A stretch of 23,640 nt of DNA, taken from contig JANXCJ010000013.1 in assembly GCA_025060275.1 (NCBI GenBank), positions 1 to 23,640 on the forward strand. Direction: 5' to 3'. The notes beneath the pieces are model-generated. The model did no database searches, had not been told where the DNA came from, and saw only the letters and a list, made by a program, of their open reading frames with translations. The DNA comes from Bacteroidia bacterium (GTDB taxonomy: Bacteria > Bacteroidota > Bacteroidia > SpSt-205). The position numbers were made by a program, and so were the translations under genes. This document shows, in pieces, positions 1 through 7,080 of this stretch. Every line of letters starts with the position of its first letter. Position 1 is the stretch's first letter.

Positions 1-6
1 TGCCTC

Positions 7-1962
7 ATGGAAGTTCGCCGATTGCATGATATTTTATTGGAACAACTGCAACATCCTCTTCCCGATGCCATTGCTGCAAAAAAGGGGGGGCAGTGGCGCA
101 CCTATAGCACACAGGAAGTCGCCCACATAGCAGATGCAGTAAGTAGAGCCTTCATAAAATTAGGTTTCAAGAAGGGGGATCGAGTCGCTCTCGTTTCTAA
201 TAACCGACCTGAGTGGAACTTTATAGACTTAGGGGCCGTCCAAATCGGCCTGATAGTCGTGCCCATGTACGCAAACTCCATCGCAAAAGATTATGAATAC
301 ATCATCCAGCACTCAGAAAGCCGAATACTTTTCTGCGCAGGCGGAGAAATATGGCAAAAAGTCAAGTCCATCCTTCCTTCTTGTAGCTCCCTTGAGAAGG
401 TTTACCTCTTTGACCCAGAGCCTGATGGAGAGTACTGGGAGAACTTTCTAAAAATTGGCAAGGCAGATGCTACAGACTTACAGCCTTACAGGGATGCTGT
501 AAAGCCTGATGACTGGGCTACCTTTCTCTATACCTCTGGCACCACGGGCAATCCAAAAGGCGTAATACTCACACACTACAATATTGTCTCTAACGTACTT
601 ACTATTCGCAACATAAACCTACTTCCTCGCCATCCACAAGGTAAGCCCCTTCGCGCCCTGAGTTTCTTACCTCTCAATCACAGCTTTGAACGAATGGTAT
701 TTTATACCTACTTATCCATGGGCATATCTATTTATTATGCAGAAAGTTTAGACACAATAGGAGAGAATCTTAAAGAGGTATGCCCAAATGTTTTTACTTC
801 TGTACCCCGCCTTATAGAAAAAGTATATGAGCGAATAATGTCTACAGCCCGCTCTCTCACGGGCATTAAGAAAAAGCTCTTTTTCTGGGCTTTAGGTCTA
901 GTGGAAAATTATGAACCTGAGATAGCAAACAACTATTCTCTTTTCTATCGTCTCCAATTGAGCCTAGCTCGTGCCCTTGTATTCAAGAAATGGAAACAGG
1001 CATTAGGTGGAAATATTCAGCTTATCGTAACGGGTGCTGCAGCCTTGCCTAAGCACCTGGCTCGCATTTTCTGGGGGGCTGGCATTCCTATTATGGAAGG
1101 GTATGGGCTCACAGAGACCTCTCCCGTCATATCCGTGAACACCTTTGATGCATATCGTATAGGTTCTGTAGGAAAACCTATTCCAGGGGTAGAAGTTCGG
1201 ATAGAACTCTTAGAAGGCTATGCAGAAGGGGAAGGAGAAATAGTAGTACGAGGCCCTAATGTAATGGTAGGCTATTATAAGAACCCTGAGGCCACTGCTG
1301 AGGTTCTCAAAGAAGGATGGCTTTACACGGGCGACGTAGGAAAATTAGATGCGGAAGGCTTCCTCTATATCACAGATCGTAAGAAAGAGCTTTTCAAAAC
1401 TGCTGGCGGTAAGTATATCGCCCCCCAGCCTATTGAGTCTGCCCTCAAAAGCTCTCTCTACATTGAACAGGCTATGGTGATTGGAGAGTATCGCAAATTT
1501 CCCGCTGCTCTTATTGTGCCTTCTTTCCCCCAAGTAGAGAAGTGGGCACAAGAAAGGCAAATTCAGTTTAGCAGTAGAGAAGACCTCGTCCGACATCCCA
1601 AATTGATTGAGCTTATCCAGCAGGAGGTGGACCAGATTAATCAGCAGTTCTCCCAATATGAGCGAATAAAGAAGTTCATTCTACTCTCCAAGGAATGGAC
1701 CATAGAGGGCGGTGAGCTGACACCTACCCTCAAACTCAAAAGACGCGTCATCCTTAGTCAATACAAAGGCGCTATTGATGCCCTCCTACTTCCTGAATGG
1801 CGCAAACTTTTCAATATAGGAATAGAAACGGTCGTAATCTTGGGAATTTGGGTGGGCATGGGGTATATATTGGATAACTATGCTAGTACAAAGCCGTTTG
1901 GCATCATTTTCGGGGCTTTCGTAGGAGTAGGGCACATCCTATGGCGAATTATACAACTCTAA
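7..1962 (+). CDS. Long-chain acyl-CoA ligase fused to a C-terminal AtpZ-like membrane domain
   Basis: The first ~594 residues are an AMP-forming (ANL) long-chain fatty acid-CoA ligase, which activates fatty acids with ATP and CoA. Visible motifs are the phosphate loop YTSGTTGNPKGV (175-186), GYGLTETSP (365-373), TGDVG (441-445), the hinge region ITDRKKELFKTAGGKY (455-470) and the C-terminal LTPTLKLKRR (571-580), whose lysine is catalytic in the family. The usual family C-terminus is reached near residue 594. The frame then stays open for 57 more residues that form two membrane helices resembling AtpZ (ATPase_gene1). No stop and no in-frame Met, GTG or TTG separates the parts, so I call a true fusion. 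The ATG at 7 is only six bases from the window edge; the start fits the family but an earlier one cannot be excluded. The 3' end overlaps the AtpI-like gene by 22 nt, tying the protein to the ATP synthase F0 genes. Confidence 0.88.
   Translation: MEVRRLHDILLEQLQHPLPDAIAAKKGGQWRTYSTQEVAHIADAVSRAFIKLGFKKGDRVALVSNNRPEWNFIDLGAVQIGLIVVPMYANSIAKDYEYIIQHSESRILFCAGGEIWQKVKSILPSCSSLEKVYLFDPEPDGEYWENFLKIGKADATDLQPYRDAVKPDDWATFLYTSGTTGNPKGVILTHYNIVSNVLTIRNINLLPRHPQGKPLRALSFLPLNHSFERMVFYTYLSMGISIYYAESLDTIGENLKEVCPNVFTSVPRLIEKVYERIMSTARSLTGIKKKLFFWALGLVENYEPEIANNYSLFYRLQLSLARALVFKKWKQALGGNIQLIVTGAAALPKHLARIFWGAGIPIMEGYGLTETSPVISVNTFDAYRIGSVGKPIPGVEVRIELLEGYAEGEGEIVVRGPNVMVGYYKNPEATAEVLKEGWLYTGDVGKLDAEGFLYITDRKKELFKTAGGKYIAPQPIESALKSSLYIEQAMVIGEYRKFPAALIVPSFPQVEKWAQERQIQFSSREDLVRHPKLIELIQQEVDQINQQFSQYERIKKFILLSKEWTIEGGELTPTLKLKRRVILSQYKGAIDALLLPEWRKLFNIGIETVVILGIWVGMGYILDNYASTKPFGIIFGAFVGVGHILWRIIQL
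1789..1959 (+). other. AtpZ (ATPase_gene1)-like domain at the end of the acyl-CoA ligase ORF
   Basis: Residues 595-651 of the ligase ORF contain helix 1 (about 604-623), the turn LDNYASTKPFG and helix 2 (about 630-649), ending HILWRIIQL. The pattern of a glycine-rich helix, an LD turn, a helix beginning with Pro-Phe-Gly, and a basic end is that of AtpZ, a small protein encoded at the head of many F0F1 operons. The next genes are AtpI-like, atpB and atpE, exactly where atpZ belongs. The identification rests on pattern and position, not on a search. Confidence 0.7.
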
Positions 1963-2312
1963 AATCTTTATCCTGGTTAGGGGGTCTGATAATAGGCGGA
2001 GCGGTTGTGCTCTATTATGCTCTTAGACACTTGGGAATGCTCCATATCCTTCCTATTTGTCTTTGGATTTGGGTAGGTATGGGCTTTATTAGCATGATAG
2101 CCTTTACACTCAGGCATCTAAGGAGTAGGACCAGTGCTTTTATACTACCTTCCTTGTTTCGCCTACTACTCGTACCGGTTTGGCTAATTGCAGGTGTTTT
2201 ACTATTCCGACCAAGTATAGACAGCTTCCTTTCTATCACACTCATAGCATTAGGGATATTCTTAAGCGTAGAAGTAGCTCTCTCTATTCGTAAATTGCGC
2301 CGCTCTATATGA
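1941..2312 (+). CDS. atpI: AtpI-like small membrane protein of the F0 operon
   Basis: This 123-residue, very hydrophobic protein has four probable membrane helices (about 8-28, 36-58, 70-90, 94-115) and a basic C-terminus (RKLRRSI). AtpI proteins are poorly conserved, act in c-ring assembly, and lie directly before atpB, as here. The start overlaps the ligase-AtpZ gene by 22 nt and the stop overlaps atpB by 4 nt (ATGA), so translation is probably coupled. No residue motif proves the family; the call rests on size, topology and the position AtpZ-AtpI-AtpB-AtpE. Confidence 0.55.
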   Translation: MANYTTLKSLSWLGGLIIGGAVVLYYALRHLGMLHILPICLWIWVGMGFISMIAFTLRHLRSRTSAFILPSLFRLLLVPVWLIAGVLLFRPSIDSFLSITLIALGIFLSVEVALSIRKLRRSI

Positions 2313-3340
2313 AGAAATCGCTTATCCTGTTGAGTGCTTTATGTACAGTAGCCCAAGCAGGGGGTGGAGAAGGTCCCGCTGACTTTATTATAGAACATGT
2401 GAAAGATAGCTATGACTGGCACATTACCGATATTCCCTGGGGTAAAAACCCTAATGGAAGCACACACTATGTAGCGATAGTAATCCCTCTCCCACGCATC
2501 ATCTATCACCCTGAAAAGGGTTTATTCATATTCTTTGTACGAGGTCATACAGTAGAAGAAGTACGTCAAGATTTAGAGAGCCGCGGATTCACACTCACAA
2601 AGGGAGGGAAAATAGCTGCCTTAGACTGCCAGCCTATTTTAGACCTCTCTCTTACAAAAACAGGTTTCCAACTACTCTTAGTAGGCATTATCCTGCTCTG
2701 GATAGGGAGAGCAGCCGCACGCTTCTATGCGGAAGCAGGCGTCACACCACCCAAGGGTATAGCCAGGTGGATAGAACCGATAATTCTCTTTATCCGAGAC
2801 GAAGTAGTAAGGCCTAGCCTTCACAAACACACAGAGAGATTTCTGCCATATCTTTTAAGTGTATTCTTTTTTATTTGGCTAAGCAATCTTTTTGGGCTTA
2901 CCCCACTCAATTCCAACATAATGGGCAATATCACGCTCACTTTCCTCCTTGCCTTAATTAGCTTCCTTCTCATTCAATTCAATGGCACGGCTGATTACTG
3001 GAAGCACATTTTCTGGTATCCGGGTGTACCCACATGGCTTAAGATTTTTATGATGCCGATAGAGATCATAGGGGTTTTTGCTAAGCCTTTTGCTCTCATG
3101 ATGCGTCTTTTCGCTAATATACTTGCAGGGCATCTTATGATGCTCTCTATTATCGGTCTGATATTTATTTTAGCTGCAGTTCTCAAGTCTGCAGCAGCAG
3201 GGCTAAGCGTGGCAGTTTTCTCCGTGTTTTTAGGGCTTTTTGTGATGGGGTTGGAAATGTTAGTAGCGGTTTTACAGGCATATATCTTTACCCTGCTTAC
3301 TTCTGTATTTATAGGGATGGCATTAGAAGAGTCGCACTAA
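2309..3340 (+). CDS. atpB: ATP synthase F0 subunit a
   Basis: Subunit a forms the ion half-channels beside the c-ring. The essential arginine is R266 in MMRLFANILAGH, and Q323 in the last helix (VLQAYIFTLL) matches the conserved glutamine of the family. At 343 residues it is longer than the E. coli protein. The N-terminus has a signal peptide (MKKSLILLSALCTVAQA) and an extra exported region of about 100 residues that includes EHVKDSYDWHITDIPWG, a His/Trp motif typical of Bacteroidota subunit a. The five to six membrane helices lie from about residue 117 onward. The start overlaps the AtpI-like gene by ATGA, and atpE follows after 21 nt. Confidence 0.95.
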   Translation: MKKSLILLSALCTVAQAGGGEGPADFIIEHVKDSYDWHITDIPWGKNPNGSTHYVAIVIPLPRIIYHPEKGLFIFFVRGHTVEEVRQDLESRGFTLTKGGKIAALDCQPILDLSLTKTGFQLLLVGIILLWIGRAAARFYAEAGVTPPKGIARWIEPIILFIRDEVVRPSLHKHTERFLPYLLSVFFFIWLSNLFGLTPLNSNIMGNITLTFLLALISFLLIQFNGTADYWKHIFWYPGVPTWLKIFMMPIEIIGVFAKPFALMMRLFANILAGHLMMLSIIGLIFILAAVLKSAAAGLSVAVFSVFLGLFVMGLEMLVAVLQAYIFTLLTSVFIGMALEESH

Positions 3341-3345
3341 AACAT

Positions 3346-3353
3346 TACCTTTG
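3346..3353 (+). promoter_or_regulatory. TAnnTTTG -7 box before atpE
   Basis: TACCTTTG lies 8 nt before the atpE ATG and matches the Bacteroidota -7 consensus TAnnTTTG. No convincing -33 TTG is visible at the right distance. It may give atpE extra transcripts over the other F0 genes, which suits a subunit needed in many copies. Confidence 0.5.
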
Positions 3354-3361
3354 CCTGCGGT

Positions 3362-3601
3362 ATGTGGTTAGAAGCTGCTAGTACAATTCATTATGCAGGT
3401 GCTGCGATTGGCGCAGGTCTTGCTGCGATTGGAGCGGGCATTGGTATAGGTACCTTGGCAGCAAATGCGCTCCAGGGCATTGCGCGTCAGCCCTCAGCAG
3501 TAGGTGAGATTCGGAATAATATGATTCTCACAGCAGCCCTTATAGAAGGGGTTGCCCTGATTGCGGAGGTGGTAGCAATCCTAGTGATATTCTTGAAATA
3601 G
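3362..3601 (+). CDS. atpE: ATP synthase F0 subunit c
   Basis: This is the 79-residue two-helix c-ring subunit. Helix 1 is the glycine-rich stretch at about 13-34, the polar loop is ARQPSAVGEIR (41-51), and the ion-binding carboxylate is E62 in ALIEGVAL of helix 2. The helix-1 glutamine and the Ser/Thr after the glutamate that mark Na+ rings are absent, so proton coupling is more likely (inference). It follows atpB by 21 nt and has its own TAnnTTTG box. Subunit b, delta and F1 genes do not follow; the next gene is an MCE protein. Confidence 0.95.
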   Translation: MWLEAASTIHYAGAAIGAGLAAIGAGIGIGTLAANALQGIARQPSAVGEIRNNMILTAALIEGVALIAEVVAILVIFLK

Positions 3602-3654
3602 GGCCTCCTACAATCTTCCATGTAATGCGTCGCTCCTTAGAGCGGGGGCGGCGC

Positions 3655-3662
3655 TATTTTTG
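3655..3662 (+). promoter_or_regulatory. TAnnTTTG -7 box before the MCE gene
   Basis: TATTTTTG ends 6 nt before the ATG at 3669 and fits the Bacteroidota -7 element. It suggests that the MCE/purM genes form a transcription unit separate from the F0 genes. No good -33 element is visible. Confidence 0.5.
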
Positions 3663-3668
3663 TAGGAA

Positions 3669-4595
3669 ATGAAGCTGCGCCTCTCTCGCGAAGCTCAGAT
3701 AGGGCTAATAACAGCGGTAGCCGCCGTACTCCTTTTTTTCGGCCTTAATTACCTCAAGGGTCATTCTATACTACAGCGATATAACACATACTATGCTATC
3801 TTCCAGAATGCAGACAATCTATCCACTAGTGATAAGGTATTGTATCGGGGATACAAGGTAGGACAAGTTCAAGACCTTCGCTTCAACCCGCGCACAGGAG
3901 AGGTGCTGATAGAATTTGAAGTACTACGGGAAATACCTATCCCTATTGATAGCCGAGCCACCATCACAAATCTAGACCTTTTAGGAACTAAGGGGCTATG
4001 GATAGTGCCTGGCTACGCCAAGGAGCTCGCCCAAGATGGAGATACGCTACTGGATAGCTTAGCTACGGGGACTTTTGACAAGATTCTACAGGAAGTACGT
4101 CCCCTTAAGGCGCACTTAGATACTCTTCTCTCTCAGCTTAATCAGACGGTAGCGCATCTTAATACTCTGTTGCAATCTCCCCAAGGCAAAGTGCCCCAGA
4201 CCATTCATGCCATACAAAGCTTAGCTGAAAGAACCGAAGCAGAAATAAGCCCTACGACCCAGCATCTAAGAACCACCCTTAGCAAAATAGACCTCACCCT
4301 CACAGAACTCCGCCCACGCCTTGCAGCTACTTTAGACAATACGCAGAAGCTTACCGACTCCTTAGGACGCCGCCTTCCTTTTATCCTCGCCCGGATAGAC
4401 TCATCGGTCAATCAACTACATACCACCCTCCACGCAATCAACGAAGGCAGAGGAACTGTAGGACTCCTTTTACGAGACAGCTCTCTCTACCGAGACTTAG
4501 ATAAGACTACTATTAGCTTGCGTAAACTTTTAGATGAACTTAGAACGCATCCCGAGAGATTTGTGCATTTTTCTCTCTTTGGGCGAAAAAAATAA
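3669..4595 (+). CDS. MCE/MlaD family lipid-transport protein
   Basis: This 308-residue protein has one N-terminal membrane anchor (about 10-29, LITAVAAVLLFFGLNYL), an MCE domain (about 38-114, with YYAIFQNADNLSTSDKVLYRGYKVGQV) and a long helical, probably coiled-coil tail (about 135-290). MCE proteins bind lipids in the periplasm and work with an ABC transporter (MlaE permease, MlaF ATPase) to move phospholipids between membranes. Neither partner gene is in the window, so the direction and substrate are open. The tail contains GTVGLLLRD, a segment often seen near the C-terminus of Bacteroidota MCE proteins. purM begins 12 nt after the stop. Confidence 0.88.
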   Translation: MKLRLSREAQIGLITAVAAVLLFFGLNYLKGHSILQRYNTYYAIFQNADNLSTSDKVLYRGYKVGQVQDLRFNPRTGEVLIEFEVLREIPIPIDSRATITNLDLLGTKGLWIVPGYAKELAQDGDTLLDSLATGTFDKILQEVRPLKAHLDTLLSQLNQTVAHLNTLLQSPQGKVPQTIHAIQSLAERTEAEISPTTQHLRTTLSKIDLTLTELRPRLAATLDNTQKLTDSLGRRLPFILARIDSSVNQLHTTLHAINEGRGTVGLLLRDSSLYRDLDKTTISLRKLLDELRTHPERFVHFSLFGRKK

Positions 4596-4607
4596 AGCAG
4601 TCAGATC

Positions 4608-5756
4608 GTGAAGGAAATAGACTGGTATCGCTCCTTAGGAGTCTCTGCCCATAAATCCTTTTTAGATGACATCGTGGGTTCCTACCCTCCCTACTTTGTA
4701 AAGGTACTCCCTGATCCCCGAGGAAATGTTTCACACTACTTCACTCTTCATGCCGACGGAGTAGGTACGAAGGGGATTTTATCCTACCTCTGGTGGCGAG
4801 AAAAGAAGGATATCCGAGTCTGGCGCAAGCTAGCGCAAGATGCACTGGTAATGAACACAGATGATTTAGCCTGCGCAGGAATAACCCAAGGATTTGTTTT
4901 TTCTACAACTATTACTCGTAATACATTCTGTATTCCAGATGAAGTCGTTCAAGAAATTGTAGTCGGTGTATATGATTTTGTAGAGAAATTACAAGGCATG
5001 GGTATAGATGCAGAAGTGGCGGGAGGTGAAACAGCGGACATGCCAGATGTAGTTCGCACCATCAGTGTGGAGGGAACAGCAGCAGCTCACATAGAGGCCT
5101 CTAAGTTACTACCCCTGCGCCGACCCACCAGAGAAGCCGTAATAATAGGCCTTGCCAGTGCAGGGCAGGCTATTTATGAAAATGAGTACAATAGCGGCAT
5201 AGGATGCAATGGAATCACTGCTATTCGGCATCTGCTCCTTTCACCTTACTATGCCGAGCATTTTCCAGAAACTTTTACAACTGAAAATCCCACACCCTAT
5301 AGCGGTAAGTACATGCTAAAAGATAAAATAGGAGGTTACCTACTGGGTGATTTGCTCACTAGCCCTACAAGGACTTATGTACCGATACTCAAAGAAGTTT
5401 TATTCTCTCATCGCGCTTATATCTATGCTATCATTCACTGCACAGGAGGGGGGCAGCGTAAAGTGCTAAAATACCTCCCCTATACCTGGATTCATAAAGA
5501 AAATTTATTTCCCCTGCCACCCCTTTTTAGCCTATTAGAAGGGGTTCGCCCGTGGAAAGAGCTGTTTGAAACTCTCAATATGGGACATCGGATGGAGATT
5601 TATGCTGAGCCAGAAGTAGCCGAGGAGATCATTAGAATAGTGCAGCAATACGGCGTAGAGGCACAAATCATAGGGATAGCTCGTCCTAGTGAAGAGCCTA
5701 CTTGTGTAGAGGTAAAATTCAAAGGAGAGCAGTGGAGATGGCAAGCAAAGTCATGA
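4608..5756 (+). CDS. purM: Phosphoribosylformylglycinamidine cyclo-ligase (AIR synthase)
   Basis: PurM closes the imidazole ring of FGAM with ATP to give AIR in purine synthesis. The 382-residue sequence is of the Bacteroidota subtype, longer and quite different from E. coli PurM. It shows HADGVGTK (48-55), MNTDDLACAG (82-91), GGETADMPDVVRT (139-151), then SPTRTYVPILKEVL, the glycine-rich CTGGGQRK segment and a NMGHRMEIY motif near the end. The GTG start at 4608 gives an N-terminus (YRSLGVSAHKSFLDDI) that aligns with the family; no ATG is nearby. It lies 12 nt after the MCE gene, which suggests co-transcription without an obvious functional tie. Confidence 0.92.
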   Translation: MKEIDWYRSLGVSAHKSFLDDIVGSYPPYFVKVLPDPRGNVSHYFTLHADGVGTKGILSYLWWREKKDIRVWRKLAQDALVMNTDDLACAGITQGFVFSTTITRNTFCIPDEVVQEIVVGVYDFVEKLQGMGIDAEVAGGETADMPDVVRTISVEGTAAAHIEASKLLPLRRPTREAVIIGLASAGQAIYENEYNSGIGCNGITAIRHLLLSPYYAEHFPETFTTENPTPYSGKYMLKDKIGGYLLGDLLTSPTRTYVPILKEVLFSHRAYIYAIIHCTGGGQRKVLKYLPYTWIHKENLFPLPPLFSLLEGVRPWKELFETLNMGHRMEIYAEPEVAEEIIRIVQQYGVEAQIIGIARPSEEPTCVEVKFKGEQWRWQAKS

Positions 5757-5764
5757 AAAGCCCC

Positions 5765-5772
5765 TAACTTTG
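5765..5772 (+). promoter_or_regulatory. TAnnTTTG -7 box before the bTHX gene
   Basis: TAACTTTG ends 6 nt before the bTHX ATG at 5779. It would start transcription at or just before the start codon and drive bTHX plus trpS. The -33 region has no clear TTG. Confidence 0.55.
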
Positions 5773-5778
5773 CTGCCT

Positions 5779-5910
5779 ATGGGAAAAGGAGATAGAAAGA
5801 CTCGTCGCGGTAAAATATGGCGAGGCACCTATGGCAAGTATCGTCCACGCAAGCCGAAGAATAAACACCCCCTGCCTGGTTCTATCTCCCAGGCTTCTAC
5901 ACAGGCATGA
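5779..5910 (+). CDS. 30S ribosomal protein bTHX (Thx/S31)
   Basis: This small 43-residue gene is easily missed. It begins MGKGDRKTRRGKIWRGTYGK and continues YRPRKPKNK, the very basic Thx signature. Thx sits at the top of the 30S head and stabilises the RNA there. The first 25 or so residues are close to what I recall of Thermus Thx. A further ~16 residues (HPLPGSISQASTQA at the end) form a tail that the Thermus protein lacks. A TAnnTTTG box precedes the ATG by 6 nt and the stop overlaps the trpS ATG (ATGA), so two translation genes form one unit. Confidence 0.93.
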   Translation: MGKGDRKTRRGKIWRGTYGKYRPRKPKNKHPLPGSISQASTQA

Positions 5911-6899
5911 GTCGGGTCCTAACGGGTATTCAAAGCTCAGGTAAGCCCCACTTAGGTAATCTTTTAGGTGCTATCCTGCCCGCCATTGAATTGGCTGACT
6001 CCCAGGAAGAACCTGCTTTTCTTTTTATTGCAGACTTGCATGCCCTGACCACTATACGCAACCCAGAGGTGTTGCGAGAAAATACATATGCAGTGGCTGC
6101 TACTTGGCTAGCCTGCGGACTAAACCCTGAAAAACATGTGTTTTTTAGGCAGTCTGATGTACCAGAGGTAACAGAGCTTGCATGGTATCTATCCTGCCTT
6201 ACTCCCTACCCCATGCTAGCCAATGCTCACTCATTCAAGGAAAAATCTGCTAACTTAGCTGAAATATCGGCTGGGCTTTTCACCTATCCTGTGCTAATGG
6301 CAGCAGATATACTCCTGTATAATGCAGAGCTAATCCCTGTAGGCAAAGACCAACAGCAGCACCTAGAAATCACTAGAGATATCGCAGGTGCATTCAATCG
6401 TACCTATGGAGAAATCTTCAAGCTACCCCAAGGAATTTTTCAAGAAAAAACAATGGTACTCCCCGGAATCGATGGTAGAAAAATGAGCAAGAGTTATGGG
6501 AACACCTTAGATGTGCTGGGAGACTTAGATGAGCTGCTGCGAAGAATAAAGCGTATAAAAACAGACAGCACACCCGTAGAAATGCCTAAGAATCCTGAGA
6601 CTTGCACAGTTTTTCAGTTATATGCCAGCGTAGCCCCCCCTGACGCAGTAGCGGAGATGCGCAAGCGCTACACAGAGGGAGGGTATGGGTACTCACAGGC
6701 AAAGGAAGCTCTATATGAAGTTATGCGACATAGATTTGCAAAGGAGAGGGAAGCTTATGCCCAGTGGCGAGCAGATACTACTACATTAGAGCAAGTCTTG
6801 CAAAGAGGGGCTGAAAAAGCCCGCGCTGAAGCTGTGAAAACCTTAGCAAAGGTACGAAGGGCAATAGGACTTGAAGGTATAGATAAGAGGAGTAGATAA
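5907..6899 (+). CDS. trpS: Tryptophanyl-tRNA synthetase
   Basis: This class I aminoacyl-tRNA synthetase charges tRNA-Trp. The HIGH-type motif is PHLGN (14-18) and the KMSKS loop is intact (192-196). GKDQQQHLEITRDIA (146-160) and the N-terminal MSRVLTGIQSSGKPHLGN are characteristic of bacterial TrpS. The length of 330 residues is normal. The ATG overlaps the bTHX stop, which fixes the start and points to translational coupling. The gene faces the peptidase gene, with a 181-nt gap and no clear terminator. Confidence 0.96.
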   Translation: MSRVLTGIQSSGKPHLGNLLGAILPAIELADSQEEPAFLFIADLHALTTIRNPEVLRENTYAVAATWLACGLNPEKHVFFRQSDVPEVTELAWYLSCLTPYPMLANAHSFKEKSANLAEISAGLFTYPVLMAADILLYNAELIPVGKDQQQHLEITRDIAGAFNRTYGEIFKLPQGIFQEKTMVLPGIDGRKMSKSYGNTLDVLGDLDELLRRIKRIKTDSTPVEMPKNPETCTVFQLYASVAPPDAVAEMRKRYTEGGYGYSQAKEALYEVMRHRFAKEREAYAQWRADTTTLEQVLQRGAEKARAEAVKTLAKVRRAIGLEGIDKRSR

Positions 6900-7080
6900 T
6901 CTTCCTCTACTTATATTTCGTGGTAAAAGCGACTAAGAGTAAAAAACTTTCAGAAGTTAGGATAAGTGAATTTGCCTCAGAGTTAATACCCAATGCCAGC
7001 TCAGCCATGCTAATCCGGAGGGCATTCAAATGCTTACTTGCCATGGTTTGCTAAAAGCAATCTTACGAATAGAATGGGAA
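6900..7080. other. Convergent gap between trpS and the S41 peptidase gene
   Basis: This 181-nt spacer contains no convincing gene or tRNA. A short TTGC/GCAA hairpin near 7048-7060 is too weak to call a terminator. A 45-codon open frame on the - strand (6907-7044) has no supporting signal. Confidence 0.4.

Noticed and set aside
3631..3644. CGCTC/GAGCG hairpin after atpE as a terminator
   Set aside because: The stem is 5 bp and the T-run starts 13 nt later as part of the next promoter box.
6907..7044. 45-codon open frame on the - strand between trpS and the peptidase gene
   Set aside because: It starts with ATG but has no promoter box, no recognisable motif, and a composition no different from random spacer.
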